Positions 21,146 through 32,524 of a DNA stretch of 64,000 nt are shown here, piece by piece. The notes under the pieces were generated by a model. The model ran no database searches and was not told the origin of the DNA. It worked only from the letters and a program-made list of their open reading frames with translations. The stretch spans positions 51,105,637 to 51,169,636 of the forward strand of contig JAMXIF010000051.1 in the NCBI GenBank assembly GCA_028583685.1, given 5' to 3'. Both the position numbers and the translations under genes were made by a program. This stretch comes from Petaurus breviceps papuanus (Eukaryota; Chordata; Mammalia; Diprotodontia; Petauridae). Every line of letters starts with the position of its first letter. Position 1 is the first letter of the stretch.

Positions 21146-21489
21146 CTGGTTTCTTGAGAAGAATATTAGGAATATCAAAACTGGGCATTGGCTATCTGAA
21201 GTCTTTTGAACCTTTACCCCCAAATTGGAAAAGGACCGAATTGAATAATTACATCTACCTTGGTACTGAAAGCACTAGATAAATAGTTATGGTCTAGTGC
21301 TGTGACTTCTTAGGCTTTCCATGCCCCTATTGACTTCCAGTCTTATGGGGGCCAGAGTAATTGTAATGCTCTTCATGTATGTATACTCATCAACAGATTG
21401 ACCTTTAAATCTTAATTGGTTAATCTCTTCTCTAACTGTTTCCAATGAATTACCTTGTGGGCATTAAATATTACCTCTTCATAGAAAAA

Positions 21490-21655
21490 TGGAAAAAGCA
21501 GAAAACTTGGAGTCAGAGAACCTGAATTTGGATTGTGTGTCAGCAACTTATTGACTGTATGACACTAACTAATCCACAGTTTCCTTGTTTATAAAATAAT
21601 GGTTGTTGGACTACATGACCTCAGAGACTTCTAGCTTTAGATCTAGATTCTATGA
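21490..21655 (+). mobile_element. CORE-SINE with CR1/L3-like tail
   Basis: aacttggagtcagagaacct, gcaacttattgactgtatga, gttggactacatgacctcag, atctagattctatga. Confidence 0.75.
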
Positions 21656-21832
21656 AAAGTAAAGACCCCCCCTAACTTTGGTGAGAGAAACACTAAGCTC
21701 ATTCTTTGTCCTTTAATATTCCCTAGATTTATATTGATCTCCAAGGAAATCCCCATGCATTCATGGAACTTCGGAATTATTTGGATTTACCATACAGAAA
21801 GAGGAGAGCAAATTGTTTGAAGAAGAGCACCT

Positions 21833-22013
<181 letters not shown>

Positions 22014-22113
22014 TTATTTCAGATTACTCAAAGTATTAGACAATCTAATGTCATAACTTACTGTTTTTTCACTCAAATGACCTAAACATCCACATTGTGC
22101 CACATGCTACTGA

Positions 22114-22127
22114 CAAAGAGTATTTTT
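22114..22127. repeat. Target-site duplication, left
   Basis: caaagagtattttt, repeated exactly at 22283-22296. Confidence 0.9.
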
Positions 22128-22281
22128 TTTTTAAAGCAATTGGGGTTAAGTAACTTGCTCAAGGTTACATGGTCAGTTATTTCTGGGTGTGGTGCTAAGT
22201 GTCTGAGCCTGGGATTCGATCTCCAGGTCATGCCAACACTGGAGCCGGTGCTCTTACTCACTGTGCTACCTGGCCGCCCCG
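22128..22281 (-). mobile_element. Monomeric SINE of the dimer family (ggggcggccaggtagc type)
   Basis: On the minus strand: ggggcggccaggtagcacag, gagtaagagcaccggctcca, tcgaatcccaggctcagac, caccacacccagaaataact, gttacttaaccccaattgct, then poly(A). A single unit, with an exact 14-bp duplication, so it is relatively young. Confidence 0.9.
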
Positions 22282-22282
22282 G

Positions 22283-22296
22283 CAAAGAGTATTTTT
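22283..22296. repeat. Target-site duplication, right
   Basis: Exact partner of 22114-22127. Confidence 0.9.
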
Positions 22297-23239
22297 GATC
22301 TTGTTCTCTGATATAGCCAAAAGGACCACAGTTACAAGAAAAGAAAATATTTCAATTAGTTTTTATTAGTAGTATTAGTCAAGGGGCTGGTGCTCCTTGG
22401 TTCTGGATCACCAAAGGCTATGATCAAATTTGGTGAATGGTTCTGCATGTATGTGACAAGCCTATTCATGCCTAATTAGTCAGACAACCAATAACACAAA
22501 GAAAACCCCAAACCCAGGTCTCAAGTCTTGCTCTCTGGATTGACCAATTGTGTTTGGCCTCAATCTTGTTAGTATTACCTGGAACTCAACCTGTCCATGC
22601 TTCTATAGCAATTGGACAAAGTGAGATTCCTATATTGGAAACTCCTTTCTTAGATAAATCCTTGAAGCTGTGGCCTCCTTTAAAAAAAATCTCTGTATCT
22701 TCCTTATGTCAAACACACTGTCAATAATTAATACTGCTACATGATTGGACAATGAATGCATGAGCATTATTCAAGTACAAGAAGGATGACCATGTGGAAG
22801 ACTGATTATGTTACTTAACCCTAATTGGCATATCTTAAGTTCAACAGGTGGACATTTAATAATAGCAACTTAGATTTGATATAAGGTTAATCTATGTAAT
22901 AATTTGAGGTAATCAAAGTGGCTGGGTTTACCTTGTGAGGGCTTGAATTTCCTTGCCTGCAAGGCCTTTGAGAAATGACTGAATGTATGAAGTTCTGTTT
23001 TCAAACAGATAATCTTAACCTAACATCCATGAACCCAAGATGTCAGTGCATAGATCTTAAGGGGTTCATGGACTTAGATATGAAAAAATAGATCTTCATT
23101 TTCACTAACCTCTAAATAAGAAACAATATTTCTTCCAATTACAAATTTAAAAACAGTATACTGATAAATGATCTAATGATTTCACTTGATGGCCAATGGG
23201 GTCCAAGACATAAAATAGGTTAAAATATGAATCTCTTTT
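22297..23239. other. Unassigned intronic sequence
   Basis: No recognised repeat, gene or low-complexity run. Confidence 0.4.
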
Positions 23240-23442
23240 AGAGGGATCATAGGATCATAGATCTAGAAGGAACCTCAAAGATGATCTAGATCAATGTCCT
23301 CACTTTATAGATGAGAAAATTGAAACCAGGAGGTTTAGTGACTTTCTGAATGTGACACAAGTATCAAATGTCAAAGGCAAGGATTGAACCCAGATTCTTT
23401 GACTCCAGAGCTAGTACCCTTTCACTGTACCACACTGCCCTA
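23240..23442 (-). mobile_element. CORE-SINE (MIR3-like), nearly complete
   Basis: atcataggatcatagatcta, gaaggaacctcaaagatgat, tttatagatgagaaaattga, attgaacccagattctttga, ctccagagctagtaccct, cactgtaccacactgcc. Confidence 0.85.
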
Positions 23443-23674
23443 AAGAGATTCTTGTTTGTGTATGGGTTGACCAAGATGGCTTCTGAGGTCCCTTCCTACT
23501 TGATTTTATGTGATTTTGTAAAAATTCTGATGCACCATAAGATCCTGAAATTGAAGTGCTTTTTAAACATAAAATAAATATGAAATTTGGTTCAAAATAT
23601 TTTGGGTGTCAATTACGTTTTATCATCATTCATTAAGAAATTGTCCATTTAGGTTTGGTATATAAGATAATTAG

Positions 23675-23935
23675 GCAGCTAGATGCAGTGGATCGAGCAC
23701 TAGACTTGGAATTAGGAAGATTTGAGTTCAAATCCTGCCTCAAATGTTTACTAGGTAAATGACCAGGAGAAGTCACATATCCCTTGAGACCCAATTTCCT
23801 CACCCATAAAATGGAAGTAATAATGGCATGTAACTAAAAGGGTCGTTGTGAAGATTAATAGATAAAACATGTACAACACTTTGCAAACATTTCACAATAG
23901 AGATGTATAAACATAGTGCTTAATAATAATAATAA
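23675..23935 (+). mobile_element. CORE-SINE (Mar/MIR type), full length
   Basis: ggcagctagatgcagtggat, cgagcactagacttggaatt, gagttcaaatcctgcctcaa, tttcctcacccataaaatgg, gggtcgttgtgaagattaat, aacactttgcaaacattt. Confidence 0.85.
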
Positions 23936-24055
23936 TTTTGATATTATTATTGTTGTTATTATGGCTGCTGACAATGAACTTAGTTTGGTCCACTCGAAGT
24001 ACAAGAGACACAGTCAAAACAATGGTGATATAGGAGGAGCAATGAACTGTTATTC

Positions 24056-24200
24056 ACCTTTCCCTTTCAGAGGATACTGAGACAGAGAGAGACAGAGACA
24101 GAGAAGGAGAGGGAAAAGGTGAGGAAAGGGGAGAAGGAGAAGAGGAGATAGGAGAGGAAACAAGAGATATAGAAAGATATAGAGAAAGAGACCCACAGAA
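24056..24200. repeat. GA-rich low-complexity tract
   Basis: gagacagagagagacagaga and similar A/G-rich words over about 140 bp. Confidence 0.8.
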
Positions 24201-24261
24201 AAGGTCACAATTGTGGGGTATGGAAGAAAGTCTTTTTAGCATGGTAGAATGACCTTGAGGA

Positions 24262-24390
24262 AAGATCATTGGCCTAAGGAAGGGACCTGAATGCTAGTTC
24301 TGACTCTGATCTTCCATTTTTTTCATCTGTAAAAATAGAGGTCCCCAGGGAGCCAAATGGTTTCTGAATCTCTTTCCTGCTATAGTATTA
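24262..24390 (+). mobile_element. CORE-SINE fragment
   Basis: ctaaggaagggacctgaatg, ctagttctgactctgatctt, tttcatctgtaaaaatagag. Confidence 0.6.
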
Positions 24391-24558
24391 ACCCTTCCAC
24401 CCTGCAAGCCTTTAAGCCCACTGACATAGTTTTCCACTCTCTTAATCTAGGCTCATCAAGGCCCATTGTACTTGGGTTCATTTTTATGCTGTAGGAATAC
24501 TCATCAATGATGAAGACAAATTTGGTCTGGCTTCTTCTAATGGCACTATGACATTCTT

Positions 24559-24573
24559 AAAATTAGAAGCAAT
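24559..24573. repeat. L1 target-site duplication, left
   Basis: aaaattagaagcaat, preceded by tctt. The junction TT/AAAA is the canonical L1 endonuclease site. The partner at 30814-30828 differs at one base. Confidence 0.9.
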
Positions 24574-24970
24574 GGAGAGGCAGGCCTGGAAGGTGAGGCC
24601 CACAGATGCAGAAGCAGGCCCGGAAAGCACAGCCTGCAGAGGCAGGCCCAGAAGAGGCCTGATCAACTTAGAGGGCAAGTTGTCTGACCAACCACAAGGG
24701 CCACTACCAGGCCTATCACCAAAGGGTTGGGACTGGAAAGGGCAAGGTAAAAACCAAATTCAGGGGCCCCTGTCCCAGACAGCAAATACTTCTGGGGCTA
24801 CCACTTCATAGCCCAGAAATTAAAAAAAAAAAGCCCCTATCAGGACCTCCAAAGACCAGGATGACAGTCCGAACCTCGCCTGCTCTAATCCCCCCTTCCC
24901 CGGGCAAAACCCTCTACAGTAAAGGCTTGGGATCCCTAGAGGAAGGGCGTGGCTAGGGTCCTGCCTCAAA
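24574..24970 (+). promoter_or_regulatory. L1 5' UTR / internal promoter region
   Basis: 397 bp, clearly richer in G+C than its flanks. It opens with repeated aggcc(t/c)gga and gcaggcc words and contains a KLF/Sp-like gggcgtggc at about 24946-24954. Whether the 5' end is complete or slightly truncated cannot be told without a consensus. Confidence 0.7.
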
Positions 24971-25950
24971 ATGGGTAGAAAGCAGACTACAAAGACTCTG
25001 GAGTCCTACTATTCTCAGAGGGAGGAACCAAACTCAGAGGGAGACAATGTGGACTCCACACCCACAGCTGAAACATCAACAGGGAATGGGTCCCAAGCAC
25101 AGAAAGCTCTCCTAGATGAGATCAAAAGGAACTTTGAAGATCAAATGAGAGAGATAGACGACAAAATGAATAATTCTCTCAAAACCAAAATTGCAGAATT
25201 AGAAAAACATTATAATGAAGAAAACATCTCTCTTAAAAGAAAAGTGTATGATATAGAAAAGGAGCTCCAAAAATTAACCAAGGAAAATGATTTGCTAAGA
25301 AATAGAATCAACCAAATTGAAACAAATAACTCTATGAGGAACCAAGAATTAGTCAAACAAAACAACAAGAATGAAAAATTAGAAAAAAGAGGTAAAATAC
25401 CTCAATGGAAAAATAACTGACCTGGAAAACAGATCCAGGAGAGATAATCTGAGAATCATAGGCCTACCAGAAAATCATGATGAATAAAATGAACCTGGAC
25501 AACATTCTCCAAGAGTTTGTTAAGGAAAACTGCCCTGAGATATTAGAACCTGAGGGTAAAATAGAAATTGAGAGAATCCCCCAGACACCTGCTGAAAGAG
25601 ATCCCAAACTGAAAAGTCCTTGAAATGTTGTGGCCAAACTCCAGAACTACCAGATAAAAGAGGGTATCAAGCAGGCAAAACAATTCAAATATCGAGGGTC
25701 CACAGTGAGGATTGTACAGGATTTGGCAGCCTCTACACTGAAAGATCGGCGGCAATGGAATACAATTTTTCAGGAGGCAAAAGAGCTCGGGTTACAACCA
25801 AGGATCACCTACCCAGGGAGACTGAGCATATTCTTCAAGGTAAAGAGATGGTCATTCAATGATATAACAGAGTTCCAGACCGTCCTGATGAAAAAGCCAG
25901 AACTCAATGGAAAATTCAACCTCCAATTACAAGATGCAACAATGACGTAG
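24971..25950 (+). pseudogene. L1 ORF1 (RNA-binding chaperone), frameshifted
   Basis: ORF1p is the trimeric nucleic-acid chaperone of the L1 RNP. The frame opens with MGRKQTTKTLESYYSQREEP, followed by a lysine/glutamate-rich coiled coil (about residues 55-145, for example IAELEKHYNEENISLKRKV). The frame changes near 25395. The RRM signature LENRSRRDNLRIIGLPEN (25422-25475) reads one frame over and soon meets a stop (HDE*). The C-terminal domain (25630-25950, FQTVLMKKPELNGKFNLQLQ) is in the third frame. At least two indels therefore separate the parts. Confidence 0.9.
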
Positions 25951-25963
25951 AAAGGTGATCAAG

Positions 25964-26000
<37 letters not shown>

Positions 26001-26603
26001 GCTATTTGATAAGAGCAAACTGGTTATAGACAAATGGACGGTATAAGTATAAAATATCCAAAATGACGATTAAAAAAAATCTTATTAAGCGCTACAAAGG
26101 TACTGCAATGTAAGAAGAGGGATGAATGAAGTGGAAAAGGGTAAATTATGCCACACAAAGAGGCATAAAAACAGTATAGCAGAGTAAAAGAAGGGAGGGC
26201 AATGAGAATCATATGAGCTTTTCTCTCATTGGTTCTGGTACAAGGAAGGAATAACAACCAGTTAAGCATAGAACTCTATGGAGAAGAACACAAAAAGTAT
26301 CATTTTCGAGGGAAAGAAGGGAGGGAGAGGAGCTTTGCAAGAGATTTTTTCCTGTCACTCTTGGTGCGAAGAATAAATAACATGCTTCATTTAGTATAAA
26401 AATATCCTACAGGGAGTAGGAGGGGGAAAGGGCTACAAAAGGGGGGGTAGTTAGTAGGGAAGGAAGAAGTAAGGGGAAAGGGGAGGAAAAGTGAGGGGGG
26501 ATGATAAGGGAATACTGAGGGAGGCAGTGGTCAAAAGGAAAACTAATAATGGGGGGAAGGGAGAAGGGGGGGAAATAAGAGCATTAACAAGGGAGAGAAT
26601 ACG
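25951..26603 (+). other. L1 inter-ORF spacer with (CA)n and purine tract
   Basis: A (CA)n run at 25969-25997, then long G/A-rich sequence (26290-26600) including repeated gggggaaggg-like words. The spacer is about 650 bp, much longer than the roughly 60-bp spacer of human L1. Confidence 0.75.
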
Positions 26604-29600
26604 ATGGAGGGAAAGAAACAGATAACAATCATAGCTGTAAATGTGAATGGAAGGAACTATCCCATAAAATGGAGATGTATAGCAGAATGGATTAAAAATC
26701 ATAATCCTACAATATGTTGTTTACAAGAAACACATCTGAAACAGAGGGTTACACACAGGGTAAAGGTAAAAGGCTGGAGTAAAATATATCATGCCTCAGC
26801 TAAAGTAAAAAAAAGCAGGGGTAGCAATCCTTATCTCAGATAAAGAAAAAGCAAAAATTGACCTAATTAAAAGAGATAAGGAAGGAAACTATATCCTGTT
26901 AAAAGGCACCATCAAGAATGAAGCAATATCATTACTTAACATATATGCACCAAGTGGACTAGCATCCAAATTCCTAGAGGAGAAGGTAAAGGAATTAAAA
27001 GGAGAAATAGATAGCAAAACTATACTAGTGGGAGACCTTAATCTTCCCCTCTATGAACCTGATAAATCCAACCTCAAAATAAACAAGAAAGAAGTTAAGG
27101 AGGTGAACAGAATTTTAGAGAGGATAGGTATGATAGATCTCTGGAGAAAACTGAATGGGGATAAAATGGAATATACTTTCTTCTCAGCAGTTTATGGCAC
27201 ATACTCAAAAATTGCCCACGTTCTAAGGCATAATAACCTCACAATTCTATGCAGTAAGGCAGAAATATTAAATGCATTCTTCTCAGATCATGATGCAATA
27301 TAAATTATATGCAATAAAGGGCCATGGAAAGACAGACTAAAAATGAATTGTAAGTTAAACAATTTAATCCTAAAGAATGAGTGAGTCAAACAAGAAATTA
27401 TAGAAACAATCAGTAATTTCATTAAAGAGAATGATAATAATGAGACAACATACCAAAATTTGTGGGATGCATTAAAGGCAGTTCTTAGGGGAAGTTTTAT
27501 ATCCCTGAGTGCATACATGATTAAATTAGAGAAAAGGAAGGTCAACAAATTGGGCATGCAATTGAAAAACCTAGAAAAAGAACAAATTCAAAATCCCCAA
27601 TTAAATACCAAATTAGAAATATTGAAAACCAAAGGAGAGATTAATAAAATTGAAATTAAGAAAACTATTGAATTAATATATAAAACTAAGAGCTGGTTTT
27701 ATGAAAAAACTAACCAAATTGATAGACTCAGTCAATATGATAAAAAAAAAAGAAAGAAAACCAAATTATGAGTATCAGAAATGAAAAGGGTGAATCTACC
27801 TCCAATGAAGAGGAAATCAAAATAATAATTAGGAATTATTTTTCCCAATTGTATGCACATAAATTTGACAATCTTAGGGAAATGAATGAATATTTACAAA
27901 AATACAAGTTGCCCTGATTAACTGAAGAGGAAGTAAATTACTTAAATAACCCCATCTCAGAAAAAGAAATTGAACAAGCCATCAGTCAACTCCCTAGGAA
28001 AAAATCTACAGCACCAGATGGATTTACTAGTGAATTCTATCAAACATTTAAAGAACAATTGATTCCATTACTCTACAAACTATTTGGGAAAATTAGTGAA
28101 AAGGAGTCCTACCAAATTCTTTTTATGACACAAACATGGTACTGATACCTAAATCAGGAAGAGATAAAACAGAGAAAGAAAATTACAGACCAATCTCCCT
28201 CATGAATATAGATGCAAAAATTCTAAATAACATACTAGCAAAAACACTACAGCAACTTATCTCAAGAATAATACACTTTGATGAGGTAGGATTTATTCCA
28301 GGAATGCAAGGATGGTTTAATATTAGGAAAACCATCAGTATAGTTGATCATATCAACAATAAAACTAGCAGAAGCAACATGATCATCTCAATAGATGAAG
28401 AAAAGGCTTTTGACAAAATACAATATCCATTCCTATTAAAAACATTAGAAAGTATAGGAATAAATAGAGCCTTCCATAAAATAATAGGTAGTATCTATTT
28501 AAAACCATTAGCAAGTATTATATGTAATGGGGAGAAGCTAGAAGCATTTCCATAAGATCAGGGGTGAAACAAAGGTGTCCACTATCACCCCTCTTATTCA
28601 ATCTGGTACTAGAAATGTTAGCAGTAGCAATTAGAGAAGAAAAAGAAATCAAAGGAATCAAATTAGTCAAAGAAGAGACCAAGCTATCACTCTTTGCAGA
28701 TGATATGAGGATATACTTAGAGAATCCTAGAGAATCAAGTAAAAAAAACTACTTGAGACAATAAATAAATTTGGCAAAGTTGCAGGATATAAAATCAACC
28801 CACATAAATCCTCGTTATTCCTATATATTTCCAGTGAAATTTAACAGCAAGAGATAGAAAGAGAAATCCCATTTTAAGTTACTGTAGAATTATAAAATAT
28901 TTGGGAATCTACTTGCCAAAACAAACCCAGGACCTATATGACCACAACTATAAAACACTTTTCACATAAATAAAGTCAGATCTAATTAATTGGAAAAATA
29001 TCAATTGCTTGTGGCTGGGTCAAGCTAATATAATAAAAATGACAATTTTACCTAAATTAAATTCTATATTTAGTGCCATACCAATCAATTTACCAAAAAA
29101 CTACTTTATAGAGCTAGAAAAAATAGTAACAAAATTCATTTGGAAGAATAAATGGTCCAGAATATCAACAGAATTAATGAAAAGAAATGCTAGGGAAGGT
29201 GGACTAGCTATACCAGATTTCAATCTGTATTATAAAGCAGCAGTCATCAAAAGTACTTGGTACTGGCTGAGGAATAGAGGAGTGGGATCAATGGAATAGA
29301 TTAGGCACACAAATTTCAGAAGTCAACGACTATAGTAATCTATTTTTTGATAAACCCCAAGACCCTAGTTTTGGGGATAAGAACTCACTATTTGACAAAA
29401 ACTGCTAGGAAAACTGGAATATATAGAATGGCAGAAACTGGGCATAGACCATTATCTAATACCATATACCAAAATCAAGTTTAAATGGGTGCATGATCTA
29501 GGTATAAAGGTTGATACTGTAAGCAATCTCAGAAAACAAGGAATAGTTTTCCTGTCAGATTTGTGGAGAGGGAAAGACTTTATGACTAAACAAGAATTAG

Positions 29601-30427
29601 AGAACATTATAAAATGTAAAATGGATAATTTTGACTACATGAAATTGAAAAGCTTCTGTGCAAACAAAGCCAATGTAACCAAGATTAAGAGGGAGGTGGG
29701 AAATTGGGAAAGAATCTTTACAACCTATGTCTCTGACAAAGGACTCATTTCTAAAATATACAGAGAATTGAGTCAAATTTATAAGAATACAAGTCATTCC
29801 CCAATTGATAAATGGTCAAAGGATATGAACAGGCAATTTTCAGAGAAAGAAAATAAAGATATCTATAAGCAAATGAAGAAATGCTCTAAATCACTATAGA
29901 TTAGAGAAATGCTAATCAAAACAAACCTGAGGTACCACATCTCACCAGTCAGATTGGCTAAGATGACAAATCAGGAAAATGACAAATGCTGGAGAGGATG
30001 TGGGCAAATTGGAACACTATTGCATTGCTGGTGGAGTTGTGAACTGATCCAGTCTTTCTGGAGAGCAATCTGGAATTATGCCCAAAGGGCTATAAATACT
30101 TTCATACCCTTTGACCCAGCAATACCACTCCTACGGTTATATTCCAAAGAGATAATAGAAGTGGGAGGAAGACCCATATGTACAAAAATGTTCATAGCAT
30201 CTCTTTTTGTGGTGGCAAAGGATTAGAAATTAAGGGGGTGTCCATTAATTGGGGAATGGCTGAACAAGTTGTGGTATATGCATATTATGGAATACTATTG
30301 TGCTATAAGAAACGAGGAGCAGATGGACTTCATATTTACCTGGAAAGGCTTATACAAACTGATGCTGAGTGAGAAGAGTAGAACCAGGAGAAATTTGTAC
30401 ACAATTATAGACACAACGTATTTGTGA
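26604..30427 (+). pseudogene. L1 ORF2 (endonuclease and reverse transcriptase), broken
   Basis: ORF2p nicks DNA and reverse-transcribes L1 RNA. The start MEGKKQITIIAVNVNGRNYP is followed by endonuclease motifs: N (VNVNG), E (CLQETHLK), Y (NIYAPSG), D/N (GDLNLP, about 27031), TYSKIAHVL where an active enzyme has KIDHVL, and SDH (27288-27296). RT motifs: [20 protein letters not shown] (28136), [39 protein letters not shown], and the catalytic FADDM (about 28695). The C-terminal CWRGCGQIGTLLHCWWSC (29982) keeps its Cys/His spacing. A frameshift near 26812, further frame changes and in-frame stops (for example the TAG at 30224-30226) break it into about eight open pieces. Confidence 0.92.
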
Positions 30428-30813
30428 TGACCAACTTTGATAGGCTGGACTTTTCTCAGCAATGCAGTGATATAAGTCAATCCCAAAAGACTCATGATGG
30501 AGAGAAATGTGTACATCCAGAGAAAGATCTAGAAAGAACTTAGTTTATATCCAGATGGAAGCAAAATACCTGATCTTTTTCCTTTTCTTGTTTGGTTTTA
30601 TGTCCTCTTTACCATTTTTCATTCCATCTGATACAATCTGTCTTTATAACCTGACTGATGTATAATGTGAAAGTATTTACAGATCCTATACTTGACTATA
30701 TGCCACCATGGGGGGGAGGGGAGGGAGGGGGACAAAATGTGAAACTCAAGGAATTGTGGATTTGAACCCTGTAAACTAAAAGTAAACAAATTAATTTTAA
30801 AAAATTAATTAAA
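30428..30813 (+). other. L1 3' UTR with G-quadruplex motif and A-rich tail
   Basis: It contains a G-run at 30710-30731 (G7 A G4 A G3 A G5), the typical L1 3' UTR polypurine feature, then an A/T-rich tail. The tail is not pure A, which suggests decay. Confidence 0.85.
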
Positions 30814-30828
30814 AAAATTAGGAGCAAT
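30814..30828. repeat. L1 target-site duplication, right
   Basis: aaaattaggagcaat, partner of 24559-24573 (14 of 15 identical). Confidence 0.9.
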
Positions 30829-31155
30829 CTTGACTTGTCTCTGGAGGTTGGTCCGCTATTTCTAATGTCAGTCATTACAAAAGGCTTTGAAGAGAAATAG
30901 TCTCTTAGGAGTCAGGCACAGAAACATATTTCTTTCAATTCCATTCAGTGCAATTCAATTCACAGAACCAGGCAGGAACCTCAGTGGCCGTTTAGTTCAA
31001 TTCCTCCAGGAAAGGATTCTCCACTGAAGAATAACACAAGCAGACATACAGCTTCTCCTCTGAATTAAATTTAGTTCAACTTAGCAAACATTCCTTTGCA
31101 TACAGTGTTTGGCATATAGTAAATATTGAATCATACTAATATTGCCTGACTGTCT
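30829..31155. other. Intronic sequence with old SINE traces
   Basis: ggcaggaacctcagtggccg and tttagttcaattcctccagg (30970-31015) resemble an antisense SINE tail. The rest is unassigned. Confidence 0.45.
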
Positions 31156-31157
31156 TA

Positions 31158-31403
31158 ATAAGAGCTATCATTTATGTTCTTAAAGTTTTCGTTTGAAGTT
31201 TTGCAACACTCTTTACATATGCTATCTTACTTAATCCTTACAACAACTCTTTAAGGTAGGTGGTATTGTACTCATTTTACATATGTCAAAACTGAGATTT
31301 TTAAATAACAACTTTCCTGGGGTTATACAGCTAGTGTTTGAGACAGGATTTGAAATCAGAACTTTGTAACACCGGGTCTAACCTTCTATCCACTGTGCTG
31401 CCT
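31158..31403 (-). mobile_element. CORE-SINE (MIR-like), nearly complete
   Basis: agctatcatttatgttctta, cttacaacaactctttaagg, ctcattttacatatgtcaaa, gggttatacagctagtgttt, ctatccactgtgctgcc. Confidence 0.8.
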
Positions 31404-31414
31404 AAATAGATGTT

Positions 31415-31554
31415 TCATCCATCCATGCATCCATGCATCCATGCATCCATCCATCCATCCATCCATCCATGCATCCATGCATCCATGCATNNNNNNNNNN
31501 CATCCATCCATCCATCCATCCATCCATCCATCCATCCATCCATCCATCCATCCA
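31415..31554. repeat. (CATC)n / (CATG CATC)n microsatellite with assembly gap
   Basis: Tetranucleotide array of catc with interspersed catg units, interrupted by ten Ns at 31491-31500, so the true length is unknown. Reads as a HPSI-type peptide in some frames, which is an artefact. Confidence 0.95.
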
Positions 31555-32100
31555 ACAGTATTTTACAGGCCTAATGAAACATAGGCTTTCCTTTTTGTTT
31601 ATGTCTTTATCCCCTGCTTCCTCACTCTCTTTCTACCTGGACTGTGCCTTGGTCCAACTGAGAAATATGCAAACTTTAGCATCCTCTTGTCTTCCATTTC
31701 AGGCCAGTCTTCCCTTTGTGTGTTTTCAATTCCCCCATCCATTTTAGGAATCAATCTGGTGTGCCTTTCCCTGAGAGACTTGATCCTAACCAATCATTTG
31801 TTTGGTGATCCCTACTGAGATCATTTTAAAGTATTAGCCCTCCCAGGAATAACTTCCTATTGATGGGGGATTCTTAAAGATTGAAAACCTTTGAGAGTCC
31901 AAAGAGATGAATCTTTAACAGTGGAACTTTAGGTAACTCTGGTTAAAGGGAAGAGGCAGGGACTTTCCTGGTGTTTTGGGCCTTTCTTTGTATCCCCAAG
32001 GCTTCATACAGTGCCTGACACAAAATAAGTGTTTAGGAAATGGTTGTTGATTGAGTACTGTTTTCCTTTGAATGATGCTGTGTAGGCAGCCAGTCAATCT
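31555..32100. other. Unassigned sequence with an L2-type tail at 31975-32055
   Basis: cagtgcctgacacaaaataa, gtgtttaggaaatggttgtt mark an L2/MIR 3' end. Elsewhere nothing is recognised. Confidence 0.45.
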
Positions 32101-32104
32101 ACAT

Positions 32105-32440
32105 ACTTGAAAAGCCAGAAGGAATCTTGGCTAGTAGGTCCAACTCCTTTATTTTTACAGGTGAGGGAAACTGAGCATCAAAAAGCTAAAGAATCTATTA
32201 GTTTACTTTAACCTTTGAACAGCTAAAACCCTACTATATGCCATGTGGGCCAAAGTAATTCTGCATGGTACAGCAGGCAAAGTGTTGGATTTGGAGGCAG
32301 GAGAGACTTGGGTTCATATCTTAGTTCACACTTATTAGCTGGGTGATCCTGGACAAGTGACTTAATTTAGCTAAGTCTCAGTTTCCTAAACTGCCAAATA
32401 GAGATTTGACCTATTGGTTGAGAAATCTATCCATGAGGGA
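32105..32440. mobile_element. Two CORE-SINE fragments (antisense 32105-32195, sense 32265-32425)
   Basis: Antisense: aagccagaaggaatcttggc, gtgagggaaactgagcatc. Sense: gtacagcaggcaaagtgttg, gttcatatcttagttcacac, aagtctcagtttcctaaact. Confidence 0.65.
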
Positions 32441-32524
32441 ATAATTTTATTTTGGTGGGAGGATATAAAATCTGCTAGGAAGTGTCATTCAGAGGACTAG
32501 TCATTCTCCTATCAAAATCCATAG

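Larger units (their letters stand above)
24574..30813 (+). mobile_element. LINE-1, nearly full length (6.24 kb), inactive
   Basis: It shows, in order, a 5' UTR, ORF1, an inter-ORF spacer, ORF2 (endonuclease, reverse transcriptase, C-terminal domain) and a 3' UTR with a G-rich tract and A-rich tail. A 15-bp duplication with one mismatch and a perfect TT/AAAA integration site bound it. Both ORFs carry frame changes and stops, so it cannot move on its own. It lies antisense to SYNPR. The 3' sequence (for example ggagtgggaggaagacccat-like words and EYYCAIRNEEQ) is of marsupial L1 type, from memory. Divergence of the duplication suggests moderate age. Confidence 0.95.

Noticed and set aside
24971-25420. 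A 149-codon frame starting MGRKQTTKTLESYYSQ as a possible host gene
   Set aside because: It is the N-terminal part of L1 ORF1, with the coiled coil and the RRM continuing in other frames, inside a bounded L1.
31415-31554. Regular array that might look like a CRISPR
   Set aside because: It is a plain tetranucleotide microsatellite with no spacers, in a vertebrate genome.
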